DNA of 64,000 nt from Scatophagus argus (Eukaryota; Chordata; Actinopteri; Scatophagidae): the NCBI RefSeq assembly GCF_020382885.2, contig NC_058495.1, positions 6,937,627 to 7,001,626 of the forward strand, written 5' to 3'. Positions 13,505 through 24,872 of the stretch are shown piece after piece. The notes beneath the pieces were generated by a model that ran no database searches, was not told the origin of the DNA, and saw only the letters and a program-made list of their open reading frames with translations. The first letter of the stretch is position 1, and each line of letters starts with the position of its first letter. The position numbers were made by a program, and so were the translations under genes.

Positions 13505-13740
13505 AATCAGAATTAGATTTACCATTGTCACAGTGTCTGTATACATATAAAGAATTTCACATTGGTTTTAGCAACAACAAAGCTGAACAAAAACACACTA
13601 AAAACTGTTAAATACATACAGGTAGGTAGAAATATGTATATATAGTCATTTATAAAAATATATATGCATGTATATGTCGATATATGGTATATACAGCATG
13701 CAGGATTTGTAATTAACAATAATGCACAATATGTATACAT
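13505..13740 (+). repeat. Dispersed retroelement-tail-like repeat
   Basis: The pattern 'gaatcagaatTAGATTTACCATTG' followed by 'aaGAATTTCACATTGG' and an A/T-rich tail of TATA units resembles a teleost retroelement 3' tail. A related copy in the same orientation lies at about 26395-26560 ('cagaatcaggtttgttt', then 'aaggaatttgtcatgg', then an A-rich tail). The exact family is not assigned. Confidence 0.5.
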
Positions 13741-14734
13741 GTTGAGAACTGTATGTCTTTGAAATTGTAAATATATAATTCTTCATTGTTGGGTAAATGG
13801 ATGATTTGGTTACAAGGTTACTGACTCCATATGACTGATTTAAATGTCCAGAGAATGTTTGGGTTTTTTGCTTTAAAAAAATAACATTTTTATCCTTCAC
13901 TGAAAAAGTTACTGATTAACTTTCAGACAGTCATTTAATCGTTTCAGCTCTACTTTGATGTTCCATAGCAGATGTTTCAGGCTTATCAATGGAAGAGTGA
14001 TAAAAGTATAATTTCAGTCATTTTAGGTGTAATTCCCCTCCGCCAAAGTTGTGTGTTTTGGGGTAGAACCCAAAGTACATATGTTTAAAGGGATGCTTCA
14101 CAAATTTTTCTCAGGAAGACCAGTTTACTTGTCATGAGAGCTCAACATCTGAACACAGTTGCACAATTTCTTATGTGGTTGAAAGCCTGAGAAAATGGCC
14201 CTGGTAATGTCATCAGGGGTTTGCTCAGTCCAAGCTTGAGATTTCAAAGGAGGATTTTAAACAGAGAACCTGTAACAACCTGAACACATTTAGTTAGAAA
14301 GACATGGACATTTACCGAACAGGAAGGGTCCAGTGAACTAATGTTTCTTAGCTGCACAATGCAACCAGTTCTTCAAATTACAAAAGACAGTATGTTGTTT
14401 ATCCATGTTGCCCAAGTGATGTTGATGTGACATCCCTGTTGTCAGACAAATACAGTTCTGTCTGATTATGCGACAACAAGTCAAGGTTTGGTTACATTTG
14501 GGCACAAAAAGTAGTTTGGTCAGCTTTGTGGAAGATCATGTTTTGGGTTAATTTGACTTGTTAAAGTTAGGGGACCTTTATCATCATTGTAAGAATGGTA
14601 AGACTGGTTAATATTTGTGACTTGGCTTTTTTTGTACTATTAAAAGTGTTGTATGATGATTTAAGTCTGAGGTTTTGTTCATCCAATTGTCTACCATAGC
14701 TTTTTTAGTGGGCTACCAGAGTGCATTCTTGCTG

Positions 14735-14905
14735 AGAGTTGGGTGACAAGGTGGATACCACTTGCATGTCTGTATGATAAATATGAAGCCACTGGCAGCA
14801 GGTTAGCTTTGCTTAGTATAAAGACTGGCACCAGGACAAAGCAGTCAGCCTGTTTCTGTCCAAGAGTGAAATAATCTGAAACAGACAGTGATCTTCTCAT
14901 CTATC
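14735..14905. repeat. Percomorph dispersed repeat ('gcttagtataaagactgg' type)
   Basis: The hallmark phrase gcttagtataaagactggcac plus neighbouring AGCAGGTTAGC recurs in altered form several times in this window: about 19465-19640, 21810-22000, 22090-22230 (inverted), 49445-49560 and 56040-56270. Together these show a repeat family with old copies in introns and intergenic DNA. It is noncoding. Confidence 0.6.
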
Positions 14906-15120
14906 ATCTGCAAGATAACAAATTAGTAATTGCCCAAAGTTTTATTAAAATTTTCAACTATTCCTCACCCGATGAGTGAAACTGTACCTATTATCAACAT
15001 ACAGATTTCCAAATAGCATTGATCTGAGTCTGAGAGACAGTGAGCGAGAGAGAGCAAATGAACAAATGTGTGCGCTTGTAGATGCGTGGGTGGTGTTTTT
15101 CTTTTCTTTCTCTTTTTTTT

Positions 15121-15132
15121 TTTGAGGTGTGT

Positions 15133-15163
<31 letters not shown>

Positions 15164-15200
15164 GGGGGTGATTGATGTGTGTGTGTGCGTGTGGCTGCAC
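15121..15200. repeat. (GT)n next to a 22-base poly-G run
   Basis: A GT repeat leads directly into 22 consecutive G residues at 15147-15168, followed by a second GT-rich tract. The G-run could form quadruplex DNA. Assemblies of such runs are error-prone, so the exact length is unreliable. Confidence 0.9.
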
Positions 15201-15350
15201 CTGGGAGGCTCTTGCTCCCCAATATGCAGCAAACATCAGTTAAGGTTCAAGGTTGTTCTGATGCCACATGAGTCTGTGAATGAGCACTTTTACAGGCTAA
15301 CAACATGGGGCCCCTGCACATGTTATTTAAGCCATGCCAGCTCCTAGGGG

Positions 15351-15480
15351 ATGGTGTGTGTGTGTGTGTGTGTATACACTTGCATGCATATTCCAGTAGT
15401 TGTGGGGACAAAAATCTGTTTACACAATCACATTATGAGAACCCGCCTTACTTATGGGGACAAATGCAAGTCCCCACAAC
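15351..15480. repeat. TG microsatellite with adjoining small palindromic element
   Basis: A (TG)n tract at 15354-15373 is followed by a block whose ends are perfect inverted 11-mers: gttgtggggac at 15399-15409 and gtccccacaac at 15470-15480. A further GT tract lies at about 15640-15673. The palindrome-ended block resembles a teleost dispersed element that is often found beside microsatellites. Confidence 0.7.
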
Positions 15481-16044
15481 GTAAATCATTAAATATTGGG
15501 GTGAAGACTTCCTTTAATGTTAGGTTGAGGTTAAGGTTAAGGTAAGTAATGTTTATTATTATGGTCAGGTGGTAGTTAAGCCTCCAGGAAATGAATTTAA
15601 GTCTAAGTGATGTCTCCAAAAGTGATGGAAACAAGACTTTGTGTGTGTTTGTGTGTGTATGTGTGTGTGTGTGCGTGCGGGAACATGGGAGCAGGGTAGT
15701 GATTAGAGGGCTCATGGAAAGGTGTGGAAGTCTTTGAATTGAATCTGACTGAGGGTTATGAATATTTTTGCAAGAACAAAGCAGCAACCTGTCAAGCTCA
15801 ACACATCTTTTTCTGTATTACTGACTATTGCTAATAGGCATATGTATGCAATTATAAGTAAAAATGCACAGTAACCCCCCTTCATCTCTCAGCAAAGAAC
15901 ACACACTTCAAAACACAAACAAAGCAAACACACAACCTGCAATCTATCAAATATTTGCCCACGGTACAGAAGTGTGGCAGTAGTATTTGCTTTGCCAAAG
16001 TTTCGTTTCTTCCAATGGCGGGTCGCTCTTAAACATGGTTCAAG

Positions 16045-16059
16045 CGAACCGCGTCACCT
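16045..16059 (-). promoter_or_regulatory. Candidate vitamin D response element (DR3)
   Basis: On the minus strand the site reads AGGTGA-CGC-GGTTCG: two hexamers of the nuclear-receptor half-site type in direct repeat with a 3-bp spacer, as bound by VDR/RXR heterodimers. It lies about 195 bp upstream of the TATA box of cyp24a1. Mammalian CYP24A1 promoters carry proximal VDREs starting with AGGTGA in the same orientation and similar position. A partly overlapping GGTTC-AAGC-GAACC inverted repeat (16037-16050) adds a second possible receptor site. Confidence 0.6.
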
Positions 16060-16202
16060 CCGGTGTGGCCTGTGTGTTTATTTATAAAGCGAGGGGGGCA
16101 AGGGCACTTCCTCGGTCTTTCTGGGGTCATGCGATCCTCCCAACGTGGATCCATAAATGAATGGTGGGCTCGACGGCCACACCATGCAGGACTGGTCCCT
16201 GA

Positions 16203-16250
16203 TTGGTTCGGTGCACGGCAGGAATAAACACGCTCAGGGTATATATATTG
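16203..16250 (+). promoter_or_regulatory. cyp24a1 core promoter: inverted CCAAT box and TATA box
   Basis: GATTGGT at about 16201-16207 is an inverted CCAAT box, and TATATATAT at 16240-16248 is a TATA element about 120 bp before the start codon. Transcription would be expected to start near 16270-16280. Together with the DR3 element upstream this is the layout of a hormone-inducible TATA promoter. Confidence 0.65.
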
Positions 16251-16367
16251 GTGTGAAGGTGTGACACTTCCAAGAAACGAGAAGCCTCCAAGATAATAAA
16301 GAAGAGCTGCTGTTAAACGTTAGATTTTTCAGCTTTATAAAACACACACACATCTACAAATTTGAGG

Positions 16368-17754
16368 ATGAGGGCGCAGATCCAAAAGGTTCCTCAGATT
16401 GTTGAGCTGCTGAAGAAGAAGTCTGTAGGTCTGCAGCACTTCAAACCAACATCCTCAGTGTGCGTCCTGGAGGAGAAGGATGCTGTGGAGGCTGTGCGAT
16501 GCCCTCACGCTGCCTCCAGAGCGCACAGTCTGGACGCGATCCCGGGACCCACCAACTGGCCTCTCGTCGGCAGTCTGGTTGAACTCCTCCGGAAAGGAGG
16601 CCTGACAAGACAACACGAAGCACTGGTACAGTACAATTACAGACCTTTTCTCTCCTTTTTTTAACTAATGGGGGCATAAGACATACGAACAAAACAGTTG
16701 CCATATTTGTATTTAAATTAGACTTCTCTGACTGACTGCTTTCTCTATAAAAATATTTTCCAGGTCGATTATCATAAGAAATTCGGCAAGATTTTTCGGT
16801 TGAAACTTGGCTCTTTTGAGTCGGTGCACATTGGCGCACCTTGCTTGCTGGAGGCGCTCTACAGGAAGGAGGGAAGTTACCCTCAGAGACTGGAGATCAA
16901 ACCCTGGACAGCATACAGAGACCTGAGAGACGAGGCGTACGGACTCCTCATCCTGTGAGTAATCTTCCCATCTCTCCTTTATTTATTTATTTTTTTTTTT
17001 TTTCATTGAAAATGTGCATCACTCGTCTGGGACACAGCTTGAAGCGCGAGTACGCTCACAAATGGTTTATTTGAAAGCGCACTGAATCCAAAGTGTTGGT
17101 TTGCAGGGAGGGGAAAGACTGGCAGAGAGTTAGGAGCGCTTTTCAGCAGAAACTCATGAAGCCGACAGAGGTGGTGAAGCTTGACCGTAAGATTAACGAG
17201 GTAAGGTTCAGATATTTAAAATCAGAGTTTGTGCTTGCGACGACTTATTTTGGCAATCTGTGACGTTTAACCCAAAACTTTTATTTGTAAATAGGTGTTG
17301 GTAGACTTCGTTGGCAGAATTGAAAAAATGAACGTCGGTGGAAAGATTGAAGACTTGTACTTCGAGCTGAATAAATGGTCGTTTGAGAGTAAGTTCAATC
17401 TGTTATTAATAAAGACTGCAAGTAAACATAATTATCATTAGCAATTAGACGTCTTCCTATTGTGTCTATCCATAATTAGTCCATAAAATGTTAAAAATAG
17501 TGACTGAACTGTAGAAAGTGTAGGTAAGTCTTTACGCTTTGTACTGTCGACCAGCAGCCAAAAACACTCACATACTCACATAAAAATCTGAAACGGGAAC
17601 GTTTGGTATTTCTGCTTGAAAGGAATGACTAGGTTTACCAAAATGGTTGAAAATAATTTTTTTTCTTTTAACATCAAATCAGTATTTTGTTTGTCCAAAG
17701 AAATTAGATGTATTTATCATAAGAGATTTTAGGCATATCTTATATATATCTATA

Positions 17755-17792
<38 letters not shown>

Positions 17793-20700
17793 CATATACA
17801 CACACACATATATATATATATATCTAGAGAGAGAAACATTACTTTGAAAAAAAAACTTTAACTCTGAATCTAATTCATCACTTCTCTGTGTCCTTCAGCC
17901 ATTTGCCTGGTCCTCTATGACAAGAGATTTGGTCTTCTGCAAGAGAAAGTCAACGAGGAAGCCATGAACTTCATCACAGCTGTGAAAACAGTGAGTGCAC
18001 CTGTTGTTATTCTGCTCACTGCAGAGGTACATACTGTAGCAGAGGACACCTGGGACAATCTGTGAGACCAACTGAACCTGTAGAAACATTGTAGTTCATC
18101 AGGTTCATCAAATGAACCACAGCCATGGATGCAGCAGTTCAGTATCTGACTTACACTCTCATTGTTTTTACTGGGATTTACTGGGGCAAACCAATATTGT
18201 CCACAGTCAGGAGATGATAAGTGAAGGCTCACTAAAGTCTCACAGGGCAGTGGGTGCGAGAAAAAAAAACAGAAGATTCCTGAAAAGGATTGCATCAAAG
18301 ATCATCAGAGGGGGTGACAATGATTAGATCTAACACCTAATCCTCTTTTTCTCCTTTGCTCTGCCCTCTTTGTCTTTCTTCTGTAGATGATGAGCACATT
18401 TGGCATGATGATGGTCACACCGGTGGAGCTCCACAAGAAACTCAACACCAAGACATGGCAGGACCACACTGCAGCGTGGGATCGCATTTTCAGCACAGGT
18501 ACACAAACACAGACACAAATGTATATTTTACTACACAATACAAGTACACAAAGCAATCTCCCCTCCCTTAGGAAGATTACTCTTACTGCACAAAGTTCTC
18601 GTACAGTTTGTGTCCACACTTCCAGTCAGGGGACAGATGGAGAAGAACAGAGGGAGGGTGGATTTGAACTGGGTGCCTCAGTGTTTTTTGTGTACTTGAC
18701 AACCTGGATAAAACAGTTGTAGTAAACCACATGACCTAAGAGGGAGAAATTTGCCAAATATTTGCAGTAGCAGGAGGTTGAAGGGGGCACAGAGGGAGGA
18801 AGAAGGTGACGGTGGTATTGCTTGATTATTTGGATGTAGCATTAACATACACTTTCCTGACATTTGGTGATAAATAGCTTTATTATTTGTTATTTAACAC
18901 AATGTGCACAGTGTCGTGCATTGCCACTAGGCACTTTCACATAATGCATAAATCACGCAGGGCATAGAAAAAGAACCCAAAGAAAGGAGTTTAATGCTGA
19001 CATAATCCAGATTACCAACACCGGTTACTACACTGTTCCACTGTGACATCAGAGGAACATACTACCACTGGCACATTAATCATTTATAAAAAACAACACA
19101 TTAAAATGCATTATTTTATTTAAGTGTCATAAAAAGACTAACTACATAGAATACAGTATTGAAGAGTGAAAAACACTGCCAAGTGACCTTGAACTTGATA
19201 TGTATGTATGACATTACATTTTTACTGCTCTGTGTTTCCTCAGCCAAAGTCTACATAGACAAGAAGCTGAAGAGGAACGCAGTTCGAGCTCCTGACGACT
19301 TAATCGGTGACATCTTACACCACAGCTGTCTCTCCAAGAAGGAGCTGTACGCAGCCATCACAGAGCTACAGATTGGAGGAGTTGAGACGGTGAGCAATAC
19401 TGTGTATTACAGAAGTTCATATTATGGTTATTATAATAGTTCACTTTCACTAACCACTTAATTGCTGAGAGTGAGATGAGAGGATTGATACCACCCTCAT
19501 GTGGATCGGTTCAATGTGAAGCTGCAGCTAGTAAGCCTAACTTAGCATAAAAACTGAAAATAGAGCTAGTTAGTCTGGCTCTGTCTAAAGTAACAAAATC
19601 CATTTATCAGCACCTCAGAAATCACCTTCTCATTTGTTTTTATCAGCAGAAAAAATAAATTTCCAGCCAAAAAAATAGTCTGGCATATAAGCCCCCTGGA
19701 AAACAGCAAGTTTTTACATTTTTACACTTAAGTTTCTGTGCAGGTTAAACTAACTGTAGCACCCCACTATATAGCTAATTTTTTAAGTGTTTTACTGTTT
19801 GCCTATTTTCCTTCACCGGGGGGGACAAATAGGTACTGCAGTTACAGTGCTTCACAGCAGAAAATCAGTGTGGTGTGGATGTAACTGAGGAGCCTTTGAG
19901 GAACCCCAAACATTCCTGAGCTCCTTTCAGGACCCCACTGAGGAATGTACTAGTAGACGCCTCATTAAGTGACATCTCCTCTCCCCCTTCCTTTGTGTTT
20001 ATGTTTCTCAGACTGCCAACAGTATGCTGTGGGCTATTTTCAACCTGTCACGTAACCCCGGCGCCCAGAGGAAGCTGCTGGAGGAGATTAGAGAAGTAGT
20101 GGCTCCCGACCAGGACCCATGTGGAGAGCACATCAAGAGCATGCCCTACCTCAAGGCCTGCCTCAAGGAGTCTATGAGGTACAGTTCAACAGAGTCAGCT
20201 ACAGAAAGCTCCCGGCTGCTACTGCAGTTACGTTATGGGAAACAGTTAGCATTCAATAAACAAGATTGCGTTGAAATACAAAAGCTGCATGTGTCTAACA
20301 ACTACATGGCTCGTGGAGTTAAAATGGATGTAGCTGTATACAGTAGACGACAGACATAACAAATAGCAACAAATTAGATTTTTCGAAATAGTCTGCAGTT
20401 TCAAGTCAGACTTACTGGCTGCATCATTATTTCACCCAGTACCACGGAGATTAAGAGGCAAAACTCACACACATGACTGCCTCAAAAACAAGCTTCATGA
20501 GATACAGTGGCATGACCAGCAACAACCAGTGGTCCCAGCTTAAAATCCACCATGTGGTCACGTTTGGATCACTTCCTACGCCTTACAGCATGCGCTGTTT
20601 CCCTTCCTCTTGTGCAGTCACAAGTTGCCCAACATGTTATTTAAGACTAATACCATAACCACATCACCCAGGGAATGTATATGAACTCTGACTGGAGATT

Positions 20701-21728
20701 ATATCGCACTTCATCTTGCACTGGGAAAAACATCGGCTGTTTGACATAGCTCCCGTTAAACAGCTTAGGTATCTGTGCCATGCTATACTATAGCTTCACT
20801 GAGACCATTTTCCCATACATTTTTTTTCTAACTCCTACAGGTTATCTCCATCAGTCCCATTCACCAGCAGGACCCTGGACAAAGACACTGTGTTGGGAGA
20901 TTATGCCATTCCCAAAGGAGTAAGTGGCTTAGTTCTCACTACCATACACCTGACATGAGCAGATTACATTCTTGTATTCATTTACATTTGACTGCTGTCT
21001 GAACGAAGCGTATTACGGAAACCCACTCACATACTGTACAAAGTCTAAATGGAGCAATGTGATTCTATTCTTGCAATTGAGCAAGCTACATGGAGGTATC
21101 CGATTTACAGTAACAAGGTCTATTGGACTTAGTAATCTGCTGTACTGTCTTTTTTTATTTCTCTTTAGCAAGTAGGAAAAATTCTGCTGCTTGTCATTTT
21201 TGAGTGATATCTCTGTAACTGCAATATAAACCTAATGCTTGTTGTTTTTATTCTTTTACAGACAGTTTTAATGATAAACAGCCATGTGCTGGGCTCCAAT
21301 GAGGAGTACTTTGACGATGGGAAGCGGTTTAAACCTGAGCGCTGGCTGCGGGAGAACGGCACCATCAACCCTTTTGCTCACGTTCCCTTCGGCATCGGAA
21401 AGAGGATGTGCATCGGCCGACGGCTGGCAGAGCTGCAGCTCCAGCTGGCCATGTGCTGGGTAAGCTTCAATCAGATAGCATTATCAGCCACAAGAAATCA
21501 GTGTACGAGTGGGTAGTTCAGAGTGGGACAAAAATAACAGAGCTACTGATTCTGTTTGATTTTTCTGTCACATGACTCTCTTGAAGCTTTAACTGGCTGA
21601 CCAAATCTTTCTTACAGTTGGTCAGAGACTATGAGATTGTGGCAACAGATAATGAGCCGCTCGATGTGATCCATTCAGGACTTTTGGTTCCCAACAGAGA
21701 ACTGCCTGTTGCCTTCATCAGGAGATAA
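16368..21728 (+). CDS. cyp24a1: Vitamin D 24-hydroxylase, mitochondrial cytochrome P450 24A1
   Basis: Coding exons are 16368-16625, 16764-16954, 17107-17200, 17295-17388, 17899-17990, 18387-18498, 19244-19389, 20012-20178, 20841-20919, 21262-21459 and 21618-21728. All junctions are GT-AG and the total is 513 aa, the usual length for the family (human about 514). The enzyme hydroxylates 1,25-dihydroxyvitamin D3 and 25-hydroxyvitamin D3 at the side chain, starting their breakdown, in the mitochondrial inner membrane with adrenodoxin as electron donor. Visible signatures are a basic N-terminus that fits a transit peptide ([18 protein letters not shown]), the [11 protein letters not shown] hinge, an I-helix ending VETTANS near residue 330, the K-helix ExxR (E382-R385), a PERW motif, and the heme loop [12 protein letters not shown] with Cys461. 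The ATG at 16368 was chosen because it begins the transit-like peptide just downstream of the promoter. Identity is secure. Confidence 0.97.
17745..17835. repeat. Compound TC/TA/CA microsatellite in cyp24a1 intron 4
   Basis: A (TC)n tract passes into (TA)n, a short CACACAC, then (TA)n again and TCTAGAGAGAGA. The outer TC and GA tracts and the TA runs are mutually complementary, so the block could extrude as a cruciform. Confidence 0.9.
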
Positions 21729-22335
21729 GGTGAGAAGAGGCCTTGGATTTTTACCTTTTCAAATGTTTGATGTTTTGGGACATTTTGTTCTCTGCCTATA
21801 TAATGGTTAGATGAGGAGATCAGTAACTCTCTCATATCTGTCCATTAATTGTGAAGCTACAGCCAGCTGCCAGCTTGCTTAGTGTTGCACAGACTGGAAA
21901 CAGTGGGGAAACAGCTAACTTGGCTCCTGCCCACTGGCAACAAAATCCAGTAGCACCTTCACCTCTAAAGCTCACTAATTATTGTATCTTGTTTGTTTAA
22001 TCAGTGCAAAAAACCAAAATGTTAAAACTACTACTTCTTAGTGCAGCGAAGACCAAAAAAGGCAGATGGGAAAAAATATGTAAATGAGCTACCATTGGAC
22101 AACGCTAAGCAAGCTATTTCCCCCAGTTTCCAGTCTTTGTGCTAAGCTAAGCTAACACTGCTGCCGACTCAATCTTTTTATCTTGCTCTCTACCAGAGAG
22201 TGAAAAAGCATATCACCCAAAATTTCAAACTACTACTGGAAGCGTGACCTTTCTTTCCTGAGAAATTTGACTCTCTCCTTCTCTGTAACTGCAAAACGAC
22301 ATGAATACTAATTAATGATTTCTTCTTTCCCTCAG
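21729..22335 (+). other. cyp24a1: 3'UTR intron of cyp24a1
   Basis: One base after the TAA stop the sequence reads gtgagaag, a good donor. It ends at a pyrimidine-rich acceptor (tttccctcag, 22335). The intron therefore begins immediately behind the stop codon, inside the roughly 50-nt limit that normally avoids nonsense-mediated decay. It contains two oppositely oriented copies of a dispersed repeat (about 21862-21920 and 22103-22165) that could fold into a hairpin. Confidence 0.7.
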
Positions 22336-22790
22336 GCTCCATATTCAACACAGATGGAAAAGTGATACCTCTGTTACCACGGCCCTGATGGTCCAGTGAC
22401 TCCCTGTATTGCTGCTAAAAAGAAAAGAATTTATTATACATGTAATCCTGCCATAAATACCTCAATACCTCTTATTTAAAATATTACTTAGAAGTGTTAA
22501 TGACTGACCAAATACCAGTTGTTATGTACACACTGAATGTTGTACCAAGGCAGCTGTCCTTAAATCTTAATGTAATGTCGTCACCTCGATACGTTTGTGT
22601 AAATGTCAAACTATTATTTTTTGCTTTTTCTTGTTTAATACATATACATATATGTATAGGTCACACATGTTTATTTTTCATGGTGTATATAAAGTGCAAT
22701 TATAATATTGTAATACTTTGCATTGTGTTATTTAGAGACATATTTTATTCACCGAAATAAATACATTAATAAATGTATTAAAGTTGTTCC
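22336..22790 (+). other. cyp24a1: cyp24a1 terminal 3'UTR exon and poly(A) signals
   Basis: This noncoding terminal exon starts after the acceptor at 22335. Two overlapping-range AATAAA hexamers, 22756-22761 and 22768-22773, precede a T/G-rich stretch (gttgttcctgtgtttattttt) of the kind that supports cleavage. The transcript most likely ends near 22780-22795. Confidence 0.7.
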
Positions 22791-22795
22791 TGTGT

Positions 22796-23539
22796 TTATT
22801 TTTCAAAGTGGCTCATTGCCAAAAATTGGTATTAAAGTCTTCAGGTGATCTGGAGTTCTCATATCTTGAGGACTAGAGCAAAATATTTATTAAAAAGCTT
22901 AGCTTTCTTAGTTAAGTTCTTAAGTCTGTTTCCCATCTGTTGTGTAATCCTGCTGCATGTAATTCATGCTCTCAAGTTACAAGACAAATTACAGATTGGG
23001 AGCCACAGATGGCAGTAAACTGAATCTACAACCTGAAGCATATTTTAGTGTAATAGGCAGATACACTGTGACAGAAATTATTTGAAATCCCTCATTTGCA
23101 ATTAACTTGATTTTTGAATTAATTAACTTGAACATTTTGAATTTGTGCTTTTTTTTTCAGAGGCAAAGATTGTACTTTGTGTTGTGCTGTTACTTTGTGA
23201 CTTTAAGGATAAAGATTTTGCACACAATATGATCATGTATTAAACACAATATGCTGTTATAGCTGAACTAGGGATATTCTGTGCACAAGAACATATTTTT
23301 ACTTTTGATACTTCAAGTATATTTTGCTGTTTTTAAACTTATATTCAACTGAGGTTAAAATTGCAGGGTGTTTAATTGTACTAGGATGTAACTACTATTT
23401 ACCTTTTTTTTAACTCATATTTGGGATGAAAGTAGACAGTTCTCAGACATATTTAAGTGGGCATGGAATAAATATGCACCACCACAATGAACAGAAGCGA
23501 ACAGTTCAGGACATGCATAAATAGGAAATAGAGCTTTTA
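22796..23539. other. Intergenic spacer between cyp24a1 and the tRNA genes
   Basis: AT-rich with no exon, RNA gene or clear repeat recognised. Confidence 0.5.
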
Positions 23540-23612
23540 AGGCCCTAGTGAGGATTGAACTCACGACCCCTGGTTTACAAGACCAGTGCTCTAACCACTG
23601 AGCTATAGAGCC
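23540..23612 (-). tRNA. tRNA-Thr (anticodon UGU), copy 1
   Basis: The minus strand folds as a 73-nt cloverleaf. The acceptor stem GGCTCTA pairs with TAGGGCC and the D-stem is GCTC/GAGC. The anticodon stem CTGGT/ACCAG encloses the loop CTTGTAA with TGT at positions 34-36. The T-stem GTGAG/CTCAC closes the loop TTCAATC. There is no intron. The internal A and B boxes are present, but the B box is GGTTCAATCC-like (here GAGTTCAATCC), with A where G is usual in TTCGA. No TTTT run follows directly on the minus strand, so termination would have to occur further downstream. Confidence 0.93.
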
Positions 23613-24799
23613 ACAAACCTGCTTTAGAAGACACCAGATTTATGTGTAGACTTAATAACAGTTCATAAGTGTTAATTCTACAATTTTAAAACCATGTTAT
23701 ACAATATCATTGTCTACTGTTACAGCTCCACTTATGGTACATTACACTTAACTGGATAAAGTATGGGGTTACTTATGTTGAGAAAGTGAATTATATGATT
23801 AGAAGCTTATATGTTATGTTACCATATTTGGAATAAGTGTAGCGAAACAAAACAAAAAGAATACAAGGCGAACCATGGAGGGAATTACAACATTCGGACA
23901 GCAGCATTCAAGCTTTGTTTCAGGGGTTATGCACAGTCTCAAATTTGAGTACTCACACTTGCAAACCATTTTTTGTTTTCTGCTCAATAAGTACTTTTAT
24001 TTGAAGTACACTTTGCTGAGAATAGTTCCGTGCCTTTCTTTCAGGACTTTTTTTTTGTAATAAACAGATATATTTACATTGTTGTCCTGGTAATTTTAAG
24101 TCAAGTAAAGGATCTCAATACTTCCTCCACCACTGCTGGCTCCATCAAGATTAAGGACAGAGGTTGCTATTTGAGGGCAGCAGTGCTCATATTTTGGACA
24201 GGTAGGATTAATGGTTTGAATGTGGCTTGAAAACATAAACGGCATCACTTATCAGCTTCTCATATTTGTTGCCCTGATATCCCCTCCCTGGCAGTTTCAC
24301 ACCAGTTCACACCTTGATTCATGCAACTCTGATGACTCTCACATGACTGCCACATGATCTAAAGACTCACATGTGACCTCAGGCGACATTAACATGTGAA
24401 CCAGTCAGAAGAGGTTCAAATGCCTACAGTCAAAGAAGCTGCATCAGTCAAGAGGAATGTTGCCAAATCCCGGATGAAACATCTTTGAGATGAAAACATG
24501 AAAATGTACACTCTTTGTAGACACAAGTAAACAAGTAAGGTTTTTCATGTTTACATCCTCGATACATACTTACATCTTACATTTCCATCAGTGACTTTTA
24601 GTGATCTTGTCCAAAGCAAATCACAGTAATTGTGTTATGTTGTAGCTGTATAGTTTCCTTTTCATTGGAAGTGCTTTCTTCCAATGAAGCAGTCTTTCGG
24701 AAAGCTGCGCACAGTGAGTTCTGCGCTCAGTATCAGAGACTTTTTCTCTGGTTTCATGTACACCAATTGACATGATGCGAAAGGAGAGAACAGATAAAA

Positions 24800-24872
24800 A
24801 GGCCCTAGTGAGGATCGAACTCACGACCCCTGGTTTACAAGACCAGTGCTCTAACCACTGAGCTATAGAGCC
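24800..24872 (-). tRNA. tRNA-Thr (anticodon UGU), copy 2
   Basis: This 73-nt cloverleaf is identical to the copy at 23540-23612 except that its T-loop is the canonical TTCGATC (GTTCGATCC B box). On the minus strand it is followed at once by a TTTT run, the expected RNA polymerase III terminator. This copy therefore looks fully functional and reads threonine ACA codons (and by wobble others of the ACN box). It lies in the same orientation 1,260 bp from copy 1. Confidence 0.97.

Noticed and set aside
14965-15236. Pro/His/Thr-rich open frames on the minus strand
   Set aside because: They are translations of the GT repeat and poly-G tract, not proteins.
16201-16220. Possible second VDRE (GGTTCG-GTG-CACGGC)
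   Set aside because: The second half-site does not fit the receptor consensus in either orientation.
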